From the NCBI GenBank assembly GCA_002293145.1, contig DBCO01000040.1:1-64000 (forward strand): DNA of 64,000 nt, in the 5' to 3' direction. Made by a program: the position numbers and the translations under genes. Source of the DNA: Akkermansiaceae bacterium UBA956. GTDB lineage: Bacteria; Verrucomicrobiota; Verrucomicrobiia; Verrucomicrobiales; Akkermansiaceae. The notes below the pieces were generated by a model. The model was not told the DNA's origin. It did no database searches and worked only from the letters and a program-made list of their open reading frames with translations. This document shows, in pieces, positions 43,951 to 53,495 of the stretch. Each line of letters begins with the position of its first letter. The first letter of the stretch is position 1.

Positions 43951-46900
43951 CTAACTCTTGGGGCCGAAAAATTTCAACCAATCCACCCGGCACGACGTCG
44001 TTCCAGCCGGATCACTGTGATTGCCTCCTTGCCACTGCTTGCCGATTTTTCCATAGCGGACCGTCGTCGGAGTTCCATGAAATTCTGCACGAGGAAATTC
44101 TTTGATCAGCTCCCAGTTGCCTTCTTGCTGCTGCGCGATGAATTGCACCGAGGTTGCGCTCAAGCGAAGAGCTACCACTGCCGCTTGGTGAGGCAAATGT
44201 TGACCCTCTAGCAATTCAGCACCGTTTTTGCAAATGCCCCATCGGCCATCAGTGCGCGCATTGAGTTGCAGATACTTGCCATCCGCCCACGCAACTGCCA
44301 TGCCGATACCCCACGACTGGCCGGCATCTTGTTGTGGATCGATTTGGGCCATTGCCACCGTCGCACCCTTAGGCCAAGGAGCGTCTTTGGTGCTGCTGAC
44401 ATTCGCAGGCACTCGGATCTCAAACGGACCCACCGATGACAGTGGCGACAAACCGAGCGATGGATTTTTCAATTGTTCAGGCATCTTTACCTCGCGAGGT
44501 TCTTCGTCGAGGATCAGAAAAACTCCTTGATTAGGCATTACTTGGATCGCCGAACCTGGTGCATAGACCAACTCGTCCTGCAATCCATTGCAAGGCGGCA
44601 CCCACAACGAAGCGCGCTTGGGAGCAAGCCCGAGAGCTGTCCAATCAATTTCTAACGAAAGACTTACTTTCTGCTGCGCCCAACTCGCGATGGCGACAAA
44701 AGTTTTCCCCGATTTCTGAAATACTGACACCTTGCAATCGGGGTTACTCGATTTCACAGGGCAAGCGGGATCCCACCAGCCGATGAACTCTGCGTCTTCG
44801 ATGCCAAACTCTCTTTCCAGTTGCCACTGCGCTCGCGGGTCTCCGCTCCATGGCCAACGTGTGCGCATACCAAAAACCATGCCGTGCCACGGGTTTGGGT
44901 GATCTAACATTTCGCTCATCAGGCCAAAGGGAATGCCAGACATTTCGACTAACATAAAATCGGGTGATGAATTCGCATTGAATCCCTCGCCATGCCACAG
45001 ACCATCAAAATAAGGATACAATTCCATGAATGCGATGGAGCTGTTCGACCATTTTGCCAGACCATTAAAATGATTCCACGAGTGCATACTGACGCGGCGA
45101 GAGGTGTTGCCATCTGCATCCAAAATCCGACGCGCGCGCTGCATCGATTTTCGATCCAATGCGGTATCATCAATGTAGAGACCATCAATGCCTACCTGCT
45201 TCACGAGGTAATCCAATCCTTCGAGATAAAAATTGTTCCAACGCGAATCAGGCGTAGTAATCACAGCGAGGTCGAGCTTTTCTTTGTAATCTGGAAATTT
45301 CAAGTTTTCTCTCCAAGCAGGCACAATGTCATCGCCGACGTGCTCGATCAACCATGGGTGCGGACCGCTGCCATTGGTCACAGGCCATGCCACGCCCTCA
45401 CGGCGCGGTAAAATGATCTCGCCGCCCATACTTTTTAAGGCAAAAAACTCGGGGATGTTTTGCGTGAGTTCTCGTGTGGTGTAGTAAACCGCTACGCGCA
45501 TGTTGTCTTTGTGCGCTTGTTTGATGAAGTGTTGGAGATGCCCGACCGAATCATCGTTATACGGATAGTTGATGTAGGGATTGCACAAACGATTGTGATG
45601 CACTTCCATGATCGTTGCGCCTTCTTTTTGTAGCATCGCCGTGTCTTCGACAGGTGCTCCCTGACTTGCATGAAAGTAGCGATCTGAAAAGTGCTTTTTG
45701 GGATCTAAGGTCTTGAAGGGCGTAATGTACCAATCGATTGCGAAGTCGAGTGCTGCTTGATTTTTGGCCAATTCTTTCTGTCCACTATGCGCCACGAGTG
45801 TTGTTTCCGCCTCACTTTGTTCCCAATAGATGCCGCCGCTGCCCCATGATTCTGGAAGTATCAATGGTCGGAAGTCATAGTAGGCATTGATCAGTGGGCG
45901 CTGAAAATTTTGCCCCTTGAATCGAAGCATCGCCCCCACATTGACATCGCCGATCCAGATGGCGTCTTGGTGCTTGGAAACATCCCATTTCCACTCGTGC
46001 TTCGCGGGTATCAGTCCACCTTTCAGGCCCAGACCCATGGCGTATTTGGCAACGTCTTTGCGCCATGGCAGCACGAAGCGCACATCGTCTAGTGAAACGT
46101 TCGCGTCTTTCGCGCGGAGTTTCATCGATAGCTGCAAATTGCCATCGAACTCCAACGCCCCGCTCACAGTGCAGGTCAAATGAGCCGTCTCATTGACGAC
46201 GCGCCATTTCAATAAAGTCGCCGATTGTTGTATGACTTCGAGCTTTCCTGGCGACCACACAAGCGCTTTTCCTGCGATCACACAATCCAATCGTGGGCTC
46301 TCGACAAAAGCCTCTCTACCCTGCTTCAAAAGCCTCGTATTGCTCGCAGAAAAATAACTAGTCACTTGCGAGGGGATGCCGTTTTCTCCCAGAGAAATGC
46401 GACGACCTAGAAAATCGATCGTCTGCGCCGCATGGTCAAAGTGAATCGCTCGAAACGGCCTCGTCACTACGGTATCACTCTCGCCGACTGTTGAGTCTAA
46501 CCATTTTAACCGCGCCAATCGCCACGCCTCTGAGGTTCCGCCATCGGCCAAAGCAGCACCAGCCACCCGAATCGAAAAATCTAAGTGCTCAGGTAATTCT
46601 TTCTTCTCGGCAGTGGTGTTCGCGTTCTCAAGAAAGCGAATTTTTCCCGCATACGTTCCCATTGTTGCATCTAACGGAATATGAATCCCGATCCAAATGC
46701 TCGTCACCGCGTTCGCTTGGTTTGGCATCATCGCAGGATGAGAAACCACCTTGGCTTGGGCTTGTTTCAGCGAGGAAAAATCTACTGCGCAATCGAGGTC
46801 CAGCGCTGTCTTCGATTGGATCAAGCAAACCTGAAATACATAAAACTCTCCCGGCTGCGCTTGACCGGAAAACTGCTGAAATTGGCGCGCGCCATTTTCA

Positions 46901-47148
46901 AACCAGTGAGCTGGTATGATATTCTTGCGCACCGCATATTGCCGATCTTCGCCGAATGTCCAAAAACGCTGCTGCGAGTGCTGTGCTTGAAAAGCTGCCA
47001 AGACTTGAGGACTCACCGCCGTCTCCATTTTTTTCATCACAGCATCCGCCGGCATTGTCGCAGTCACCGCATCGGGCATATTGTAGCCTGCGGGTTCCGC
47101 GCAAATGCTGGCAAAGCAAAGAAAAATAACAAAAAAACGTGAACACAT
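43951..47148 (-). CDS. Secreted DUF6067/GH123-like glycan hydrolase
   Basis: 1065 residues with a signal peptide (MCSRFFVIFLCFASICAEPA). A beta-rich N-terminal part (about 60-450) precedes a TIM-barrel-type region at about 450-800 with VGHLQHFIKQAHKDNMRVAV, GIDGLYIDDTALDRKSMQRA and MHSWNHFN, and an acidic pair at IDD that could be catalytic. This layout matches the DUF6067 proteins, related to the GH123 beta-N-acetylgalactosaminidases. A further beta domain closes the protein. The specific activity is not proven from sequence. It is divergent from the sulfatase at 47352, and such pairs usually act on the same sulfated glycan. It probably acts outside the cytoplasm. Confidence 0.68.
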   Translation of the reverse strand: MCSRFFVIFLCFASICAEPAGYNMPDAVTATMPADAVMKKMETAVSPQVLAAFQAQHSQQRFWTFGEDRQYAVRKNIIPAHWFENGARQFQQFSGQAQPGEFYVFQVCLIQSKTALDLDCAVDFSSLKQAQAKVVSHPAMMPNQANAVTSIWIGIHIPLDATMGTYAGKIRFLENANTTAEKKELPEHLDFSIRVAGAALADGGTSEAWRLARLKWLDSTVGESDTVVTRPFRAIHFDHAAQTIDFLGRRISLGENGIPSQVTSYFSASNTRLLKQGREAFVESPRLDCVIAGKALVWSPGKLEVIQQSATLLKWRVVNETAHLTCTVSGALEFDGNLQLSMKLRAKDANVSLDDVRFVLPWRKDVAKYAMGLGLKGGLIPAKHEWKWDVSKHQDAIWIGDVNVGAMLRFKGQNFQRPLINAYYDFRPLILPESWGSGGIYWEQSEAETTLVAHSGQKELAKNQAALDFAIDWYITPFKTLDPKKHFSDRYFHASQGAPVEDTAMLQKEGATIMEVHHNRLCNPYINYPYNDDSVGHLQHFIKQAHKDNMRVAVYYTTRELTQNIPEFFALKSMGGEIILPRREGVAWPVTNGSGPHPWLIEHVGDDIVPAWRENLKFPDYKEKLDLAVITTPDSRWNNFYLEGLDYLVKQVGIDGLYIDDTALDRKSMQRARRILDADGNTSRRVSMHSWNHFNGLAKWSNSSIAFMELYPYFDGLWHGEGFNANSSPDFMLVEMSGIPFGLMSEMLDHPNPWHGMVFGMRTRWPWSGDPRAQWQLEREFGIEDAEFIGWWDPACPVKSSNPDCKVSVFQKSGKTFVAIASWAQQKVSLSLEIDWTALGLAPKRASLWVPPCNGLQDELVYAPGSAIQVMPNQGVFLILDEEPREVKMPEQLKNPSLGLSPLSSVGPFEIRVPANVSSTKDAPWPKGATVAMAQIDPQQDAGQSWGIGMAVAWADGKYLQLNARTDGRWGICKNGAELLEGQHLPHQAAVVALRLSATSVQFIAQQQEGNWELIKEFPRAEFHGTPTTVRYGKIGKQWQGGNHSDPAGTTSCRVDWLKFFGPKS

Positions 47149-47351
47149 AAAATGAATTACGTTTTCTCATCTCAGGACCTTTCAGCGTCGCTGAAAATCT
47201 GCGCTGGTTACCAGAACAAAAATAAATCACTGCGAGCAGGCAAGCTGTGCATTCTTATCGCGCTTAACGCAATCTTTACAAAATTCCCATCGCCAACTGA
47301 CAAGCAGATCGGCTTCAATGGTGCATGCGCCTCGTCTGCGGATCTATCGAC
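47149..47351. promoter_or_regulatory. Divergent promoter gap, hydrolase/sulfatase
   Basis: This 203-base gap separates two diverging starts and must contain both promoters. A small dyad, CAGCG-T-CGCTG (about 47189-47199, TTTCAGCGTCGCTGAAAA), forms a clean 9-bp-arm palindrome (TTTCAGCG/CGCTGAAA with one central base). It is suitable for an operator shared by the pair. Confidence 0.5.
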
Positions 47352-48881
47352 ATGAATCTCAGAGTCTACTACTTCGTCTGGATTTTTCTCGCATGGAGTA
47401 TGCCCGCATTTGCTGCTCGAAATGTGCTGTTGATCATCGCTGATGATTTAGGCACAGATAGCTTGCGACTCTACAATTCGACTGCGGGAGCTGCCGCGCC
47501 AACGCCGAACCTCAACGCCCTGTCCGCGAATGGAATCCGTTTTACCAATGCCTATGCCTGCCCTGTGTGCTCGCCAACGCGTGCCGCAATGCTGACGGGC
47601 CGTTATGGATTCCGCACAGGGGTGGGAAATGTGGTGAGCTCAGCGGCAGGGAATGCTCTGACTGCTGCAGAGATTACCTTGCCCGAGGCCATAGCAGCGC
47701 ATTCTGCGCTCGGCATTCGGTGTGCTTCATTTGGCAAATGGCACTTGAGCAGCGGAGGTCCTTTGCAGATCGCGAATGCTCCGAATGCCATTGGTGGTTG
47801 GCCACATTATGCTGGCTCCACGGCGGGGGTGATAAGCAGTTATACCAGTTGGACCAAGACCACAAATGGAACGACATCTACCTCTACGGTCTATGCTACT
47901 ACGGATGTAGTAAATGATGCTGTCTTATGGATTCAAGCACGCGCGTTGGCGAATCAGCGCTGGATGGCATGGGTGGCCTTCAATGCACCGCACACGCCAT
48001 TTCACACCCCACCCGTTTCTCTCCATAGCTATGGGGTCGCCCCAGCTAGCAATTTGCTTAAGTATCAGGCTGCGGTGGAAGCCATGGACACGGAAATCGG
48101 CCGATTGCTCGCAGCTGTGAATCTCACCGAAACGGATGTGATTTTTATCGGCGATAATGGCACTCCTAGCTCAGTGATCCGTCCTCCTTACGACAACACG
48201 CATGCCAAGGATTCGCTCTACGAAGGCGGTGTGCGTGTGCCATTGGTCATCCGCGGTCCTGCCGTCAATCAAGCTGGGCGCGCTACGGATGCGCTCGTGC
48301 ACTGCGTGGATATTTTCCACACGGTTTTGGATATGTTAGACGTTGACATTCCTGCTAGCACGCTCGACTCCAGGAGCATGGTACCCATTCTGGGCAATCA
48401 ATCGAATTCGACTCGCTCTCGTCTTTACAGTGAAAAATTTGATCAAAGTGATGCCGTGGTGGGTGGCAGAATCATTCGCGATGATCGCTACAAACTGCTG
48501 CGTTCCAATGCGGGTAACGATGAATTTTATGATCTCCAGATCGATCCAGCGGAAACGACAAATCTGTTCACTGGAGGTCGTAATGGGCTCAATGTCACCC
48601 AGCGTGCGCGCTATGATCGACTCCGGTTTAACTTTAGCGATTTTTCTTCGTTGAGTATTGTCGCTCCTGTGACTCATGGCATGACCAACGGGAATTTTTT
48701 TCTCAGTGTTGCTGATTTAGCAAATTACCGTGAAAGTCTATGGACTTGCTCGGATCTGGATAACTGGGCCCCAGCGGAAAACGTCGCCAGCTCTGTGCAG
48801 GGTGGTCATGCGACATTCTCGCAGGCAATTGACCCTGCAATGCCGCGCAAGTTCTTTAGCGTGTTGCGTGAGAGCGAGTGA
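47352..48881 (+). CDS. Secreted sulfatase with C-terminal module
   Basis: About 509 residues from the ATG at 47352 (the frame opens at 47325). A signal peptide (MNLRVYYFVWIFLAWSMPAF) is followed by a type I sulfatase: metal ligands in LLIIADDLG, the maturation motif C73-S-P-T-R (converted to formylglycine by a separate enzyme), GKWHLS, FNAPHTPFH and IGDNGTPSS. It hydrolyses sulfate esters, probably on a polysaccharide, outside the cytoplasm. After the catalytic domain, about 70 residues carry CSDLDNW and MPRKFFS, a C-terminal module shared with the proteins at 5655 and 29807. It is divergent from the DUF6067 hydrolase. Confidence 0.93.
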   Translation: MNLRVYYFVWIFLAWSMPAFAARNVLLIIADDLGTDSLRLYNSTAGAAAPTPNLNALSANGIRFTNAYACPVCSPTRAAMLTGRYGFRTGVGNVVSSAAGNALTAAEITLPEAIAAHSALGIRCASFGKWHLSSGGPLQIANAPNAIGGWPHYAGSTAGVISSYTSWTKTTNGTTSTSTVYATTDVVNDAVLWIQARALANQRWMAWVAFNAPHTPFHTPPVSLHSYGVAPASNLLKYQAAVEAMDTEIGRLLAAVNLTETDVIFIGDNGTPSSVIRPPYDNTHAKDSLYEGGVRVPLVIRGPAVNQAGRATDALVHCVDIFHTVLDMLDVDIPASTLDSRSMVPILGNQSNSTRSRLYSEKFDQSDAVVGGRIIRDDRYKLLRSNAGNDEFYDLQIDPAETTNLFTGGRNGLNVTQRARYDRLRFNFSDFSSLSIVAPVTHGMTNGNFFLSVADLANYRESLWTCSDLDNWAPAENVASSVQGGHATFSQAIDPAMPRKFFSVLRESE

Positions 48882-48987
48882 ATACCTGCGAGATGCGGAG
48901 CAAAAGCCGCAGCACGGTCAGTCTGACAAAAAAATACAGGCTCTGTGCTTGTCAGGCATCGATTCTGCTTCTACTCTACCCACGAGA

Positions 48988-50694
48988 ATGCAGGAAAGCA
49001 CCACACCACCGGTCGAATGGGTGATCCGCGGCGAGTCATTTCAAATGGATGGAAACGGCTCTGCCACGGATTTTCCTGCGATTTTGGCGCATCTCATTCG
49101 CCAGCGAAATATCGTCGGCTCGGAGGATTTGGAGCGTTTTCTCGATCCTAAGCTCAAGGACCTATCAGATCCCTTTCGCATGCCGGACATGGAGATTGCC
49201 GTGCAGCGCTTGTTCGAGTCCATCGACCGTGGAGAGTCGATCAGCATTTTTGGCGATTACGATGTCGATGGTGTGACTTCGATCTCGGTGATGCGCTCGA
49301 TCTTGCGCGCCTATGGGGTGGAGCCGAAATATTTTGTGCCCCAGCGCAGTGCAGAGGGCTATGGACTCAGTGAGGCGGCTCTCAAGCGTTGTGTCGAAGA
49401 ATGTGGTGAGCCGGATCTTTTGATCGCAGTGGACTGCGGCACGGGATCGGTGGATGAAATCGCGGGACTTGTTGCGCGGGGCATCGATGTCATTGTGCTC
49501 GATCACCATGAACCTGGACCACGAGGTAGGCCAGATGTCGTGGCCTTGGTAAATCCGAAGTGCGGTTCTGAATTTCAGTATCTTTGCGCGGCCGGTGTCT
49601 GCTTCAAGGTAGCGCATGCGATGCTCAAGAGGCGTCCTCTTGCAGACTACGATTTAAAAAATTTGTTAGACATGGTCAGTGTTGCGACCATTGCCGACAT
49701 CGTACCGATGGTTGGCGAAAATCGCTTGATCGTGCGTCATGGACTCAAGCGTTTGCCGACTACAGCCAACTTGGGCTTACGCGCTCTGCAAAAAGCGGTG
49801 GGCATGAATGGCAATGCCACATCGATGGATGTAGGTTTTCGCATTGGACCGCGTCTCAATGCCGCTGGTCGCATGGATCAACCAGAAATGGCGCTCGCTA
49901 CCTTAATGTGTGAGGACCCTGCGGAAGCAGAACAATTGGCGCAATTGCTCGATGATTTCAATCGTGAGCGTCAGACCATGGAGGAACGCACCCGCCGTGA
50001 GGCTCTCGAGTTGATGAAGGATTTTGAAAATGATCCGGTGATTGTGTTAGGCTCGCGCGATTGGCATCCGGGAGTGGTCGGCATTGTTGCCTCGCGCTTG
50101 ATGCGCCAGTATCATCGTCCTACGTTTATCATTTCCATCGATGATCAAGGCGTCGGTAAGGGCTCTGGTCGCTCGATCCAAGGTGTTTCTTTAGTTTCTG
50201 CGATCGCGGACTCGCGGCATTTGCTGCTGGCTGGTGGCGGTCATGAGATGGCAGCGGGGATTTCGATCAACGAGGAGATGATGCCCGAGTTTCGCAAAAG
50301 CTTTGCTCAATACGTGCTCGCTCACACCACGGAGGAAGAGCGGGCTGCGCGCATTCATTTGGATGCCGAGCTTTCGTTTGATTGGCTATCGCTCGATTTC
50401 CTCAAATCCTATGAGCTGCTGCAGCCCTTCGGTAGTGGCAATCCGCAGCCGGTATTTTTTGCGAGAGATGTATTCCTCAGCCGCCCACCGATGCATTTGA
50501 AAAACAAGCACCTGCGGCTATTCCTGCGCCAAGGCCAAGGCGGTCTCAATGAGCAATCCGCGATGTTTTTCAACGGCGGCGAACGGCAATTGCCTGACCC
50601 GCCGTGGGACATTGCATTCACCATCGACCGCAATACCTTCCGCGGTATGACCAGCCTACAAGTGGTCATCACTGATGTGCGTGCCGCGCAGTAG
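48988..50694 (+). CDS. recJ: Single-strand-specific exonuclease RecJ
   Basis: 568 residues from the ATG at 48988. The open frame reaches back to 48730 inside the sulfatase gene, but that part is shadow. DHH motifs are complete: FGDYDVDGVTS (about 89-98), AVDCGT and LDHHEPG (about 171-177), then the AAGVCFKVAHAM segment. The DHHA1 nucleic-acid domain follows (GSRDWHPGVVGIVASRLM, GSGRSIQGVSL, GGGHEMAAGISI) and an OB-fold C-terminus (LLQPFGSGNPQPVFF). It degrades single-stranded DNA 5' to 3' in recombination and repair. Length matches bacterial RecJ. Confidence 0.96.
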   Translation: MQESTTPPVEWVIRGESFQMDGNGSATDFPAILAHLIRQRNIVGSEDLERFLDPKLKDLSDPFRMPDMEIAVQRLFESIDRGESISIFGDYDVDGVTSISVMRSILRAYGVEPKYFVPQRSAEGYGLSEAALKRCVEECGEPDLLIAVDCGTGSVDEIAGLVARGIDVIVLDHHEPGPRGRPDVVALVNPKCGSEFQYLCAAGVCFKVAHAMLKRRPLADYDLKNLLDMVSVATIADIVPMVGENRLIVRHGLKRLPTTANLGLRALQKAVGMNGNATSMDVGFRIGPRLNAAGRMDQPEMALATLMCEDPAEAEQLAQLLDDFNRERQTMEERTRREALELMKDFENDPVIVLGSRDWHPGVVGIVASRLMRQYHRPTFIISIDDQGVGKGSGRSIQGVSLVSAIADSRHLLLAGGGHEMAAGISINEEMMPEFRKSFAQYVLAHTTEEERAARIHLDAELSFDWLSLDFLKSYELLQPFGSGNPQPVFFARDVFLSRPPMHLKNKHLRLFLRQGQGGLNEQSAMFFNGGERQLPDPPWDIAFTIDRNTFRGMTSLQVVITDVRAAQ

Positions 50695-51000
50695 AGCGTT
50701 ACCTCAAGTCTCACGTCTAATATCTGCTAATCTTGAGTTTCTCGAAATCCTGTCAAGCCACAGACTTCCAATTCGCAATGAAACATCGATCGATGCTTTT
50801 GTTGAGTGCAATTTTTCTCTTTTCAGCAGTTGCTTTTATCTGCATGCACTTACAGGGTAAAATTGATAATGCGTTGAACACTAAGTAGCATAAAGTAGTG
50901 GGCAGATGCAAAAAATACTCGATTCCAAAAAACCTATCCACGCCCCTCAGCCAACGCCTCGCGGTCTTGGAGAAGTTTGCTTAAATGGATTTGTTTTCGA
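50695..51000. other. Convergent gap between recJ and rnr
   Basis: No gene and no strong hairpin was found in these 306 bases. The only small frames here (about 61-62 codons on each strand) overlap each other and look like chance. Confidence 0.5.
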
Positions 51001-53436
51001 TTACTTTCTCCGTCCGCGTCTATCGCTTTTCGTTTCATCGCGTTGCCTCTGGGGCGCGCTGGTTTTAGGTGGAGCGCCGTTGCTAGCAGCCTTCGTTGGC
51101 GATTTCCTATTGTCTGATTTTTGTGGAGTTTTGGCAGAAAACTTGGTGTTTTTTTGACCTTTTGCTGCTGTCGAACTGGATGATTTTTTCTTGCCGCTTG
51201 ATGCGTTATTTCCTTCTCTGCGGGATGTTCTATTACTCTCACCAGCGATGGTGAAATCGACAAATTTGCGGGCGAAGTCGACCTTTCCGACGTGTAGGGC
51301 AACGGCTTGGCCGGAGCGAAATTCCCCACCATCACGCGAGGTGTAGCGCAGTCGAGTGGAATCAAAATACCAATCACCAGTAGGCAAGTCCTCGCGCTTG
51401 ACCACGCCTTTCATGCCAATCGCGATGGCCTCGACGAAGAGTCCCATCGATCGCACCTCGGTGATCATACCTTCGAAGGTTGGCGGATCTTTCATGTCGC
51501 CGGCTTTGGCGAGCCACTCCATGAGTTTAAGTTGCTTGGTCTCACTTTCTGCTCCTGCGGACGTGCGTTCGGTAGTGGAAATGTGGCGCGAAATTTCGGT
51601 TAGCTCTGCTTGTGATGCTGTGCGGTCACAGGGCTTCGGTGCATTGCGTAGCAATGATTGCAAGGCGCGATGAACGACAAGGTCGGCGTAGCGACGGATC
51701 GGGCTGGTGAAGTGGCAGTAGTCCTTTTTTGCCAGCCCGTAGTGGCCCAATGGATCGACATCATACGCGGCACGCTTGAGACTTTTCAGTAGGCCCAGTT
51801 TGATCACGTGCTCATCTGCATTGCCCTTGGCTGAATCTAACAACTGCTGGACATGCACACGATTGCTCAGATCACCGACTTGATAGCCGAAGCTGCGAGC
51901 GACCTCGGCATAGGAATTGAGTTTCTCGAAGTCAGGGTCCTCGTGAACCCGATAGATCATGGGTTTCTGCTTGCGCTTCAGTGCTGAGGCTACTGCATCG
52001 TTGGCGGCGAGCATGCACTCCTCGATGAGTTGGTGGCTACTGGTATGGATGACTTCGCGGACTTCACAGGCTTGTCCTTTGTCGTCAAGGATCACGCGAA
52101 ATTCCGGAAACTCTAGATCGAGCGAACCATTCTTAAAGCGAAGGGTGCGCATGCGCGTAGCCATGTTCCAGGCCTCGCGGACCATGGCAGTAGCCTCGGC
52201 GTCGCCGCTGTTATCGCCATCAAGCATGGCCTGTGCTTCTTCATACGAAAGCTTAGCACGACTATGGATCACGGCATCAACAAACTCCGTCTTGGCGATG
52301 TGGCCGTTGTGATCAATCTCTAACAGTGCGCATTTTGTGAGCCGATCGACATCGGGCTTCAGCGAGCAAATGCCGTTACTCAGCTCTGGTGGGAGCATGG
52401 GCAGAACGCGATCAACAAGGTAGGTGGAGTTGCCGCGCTCGCGAGCTTCCTTGTCCATGGCGGTGCCAGGTTTGACATAGTAAGAGACATCGGCAATGTG
52501 CACCGCGAGCTTCCAACCAGTTGAAACTTTCTCCACCCAGATGGCATCATCGTGGTCCTTGGCATCTGCGGGGTCGATGGTCATCACCAATCGATCACGC
52601 CAATCCTCACGGCGGTTGATTTCCTCCGCAGGAATGCTTTCATTCGTGGCATGGGCTTCTTTCATCACGACATTCGAAAAACTCGTGCGTAGGCCATTGC
52701 GGTGAATCACGGAAAGAATATCCACCCCAGGGTCACCCGGCCAGCCTAAAACCTCGACGACTCGGCCCTTCGGCGTTTGTTGCGGTTTGTCCCAGCGATC
52801 CAGTTCTAGCACCACCAGTTGTCCATTTTGTGCGGTGCTATCGACGCTGAGATCGACATTGCCCTTTAGAGCAACATCATCGACCTCGACCCAAGTGAAC
52901 TTTGCCTTTTTGCGCAAAATTCCGATCACCTTGCCACTGCGCCGCGATACCACTTGCACCACCTTGACTTTGGGCGCTGTTTCCTCGGGTGGCAGTTCCT
53001 GAACCTTGCCTTGGCTACGCAAAAATTTCGGTGCCGAGAGAACGGACACTAACACCTTGTCGCCATCGAGTGCGGTGCCGCAATCGCGTTGCTCGGCGCG
53101 GAAGCGATCAAATTGCGTAAAATCCCAGCCAACGTTATCGGGGGCCTCAATGTCGGCATAGACCCACGCAAAGCCACGTGGTGCAAAACGGATCGTACCG
53201 ACGAGCTGCTTAGGCGTTGTTCCCGCTTTGGCTTTGCCTTGGACTTTGGTGATAGCGTAGCGTGATTGAGCCCCCCACGAGACCTTTCCAGTTTCGGTCA
53301 GTAGACGCAGAATATTGCGCAGTTCGACACGATCTTTGGAGCCAATACCCATCGCACGTGCGAGTTGGGATTGATCCATCGGGCTGTAGTCTGGTGCGCT
53401 CATGAAGCACAGCACAGATTGTTCGTTTACTTTCAT
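51001..53436 (-). CDS. rnr: Exoribonuclease R (RNase R, RNB family)
   Basis: 811 residues. Order: N-terminal winged-helix-like segment (MDQSQLARAMGIGSKDRVEL), cold-shock OB folds (about 75-250), the RNB catalytic domain from about 270 with TIDPADAKDHDDAIWVEK, the acidic metal site, and RGNSTYLVDRVLPMLPPELS. Then come FTSPIRRYADLVVHRALQSL, an S1 domain (about 640-725) and a Lys/Arg/Ser-rich tail (SSGKKKSSSSTAAKGQKNTK), as in RNase R. It degrades structured RNA 3' to 5' and takes part in rRNA and tmRNA-related decay. It converges on recJ. Confidence 0.94.
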   Translation of the reverse strand: MKVNEQSVLCFMSAPDYSPMDQSQLARAMGIGSKDRVELRNILRLLTETGKVSWGAQSRYAITKVQGKAKAGTTPKQLVGTIRFAPRGFAWVYADIEAPDNVGWDFTQFDRFRAEQRDCGTALDGDKVLVSVLSAPKFLRSQGKVQELPPEETAPKVKVVQVVSRRSGKVIGILRKKAKFTWVEVDDVALKGNVDLSVDSTAQNGQLVVLELDRWDKPQQTPKGRVVEVLGWPGDPGVDILSVIHRNGLRTSFSNVVMKEAHATNESIPAEEINRREDWRDRLVMTIDPADAKDHDDAIWVEKVSTGWKLAVHIADVSYYVKPGTAMDKEARERGNSTYLVDRVLPMLPPELSNGICSLKPDVDRLTKCALLEIDHNGHIAKTEFVDAVIHSRAKLSYEEAQAMLDGDNSGDAEATAMVREAWNMATRMRTLRFKNGSLDLEFPEFRVILDDKGQACEVREVIHTSSHQLIEECMLAANDAVASALKRKQKPMIYRVHEDPDFEKLNSYAEVARSFGYQVGDLSNRVHVQQLLDSAKGNADEHVIKLGLLKSLKRAAYDVDPLGHYGLAKKDYCHFTSPIRRYADLVVHRALQSLLRNAPKPCDRTASQAELTEISRHISTTERTSAGAESETKQLKLMEWLAKAGDMKDPPTFEGMITEVRSMGLFVEAIAIGMKGVVKREDLPTGDWYFDSTRLRYTSRDGGEFRSGQAVALHVGKVDFARKFVDFTIAGESNRTSRREGNNASSGKKKSSSSTAAKGQKNTKFSAKTPQKSDNRKSPTKAASNGAPPKTSAPQRQRDETKSDRRGRRK

Positions 53437-53495
53437 GGTAATACTATGCGTGATTTTTCCCTATGGGGCAATGTTTTTCCGTGTAAGACGAAATT

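Noticed and set aside
48730..48987. In-frame N-terminal extension of recJ
   Set aside because: It overlaps the sulfatase 3' end in another frame and has no similarity to RecJ; the ATG at 48988 gives the expected start.
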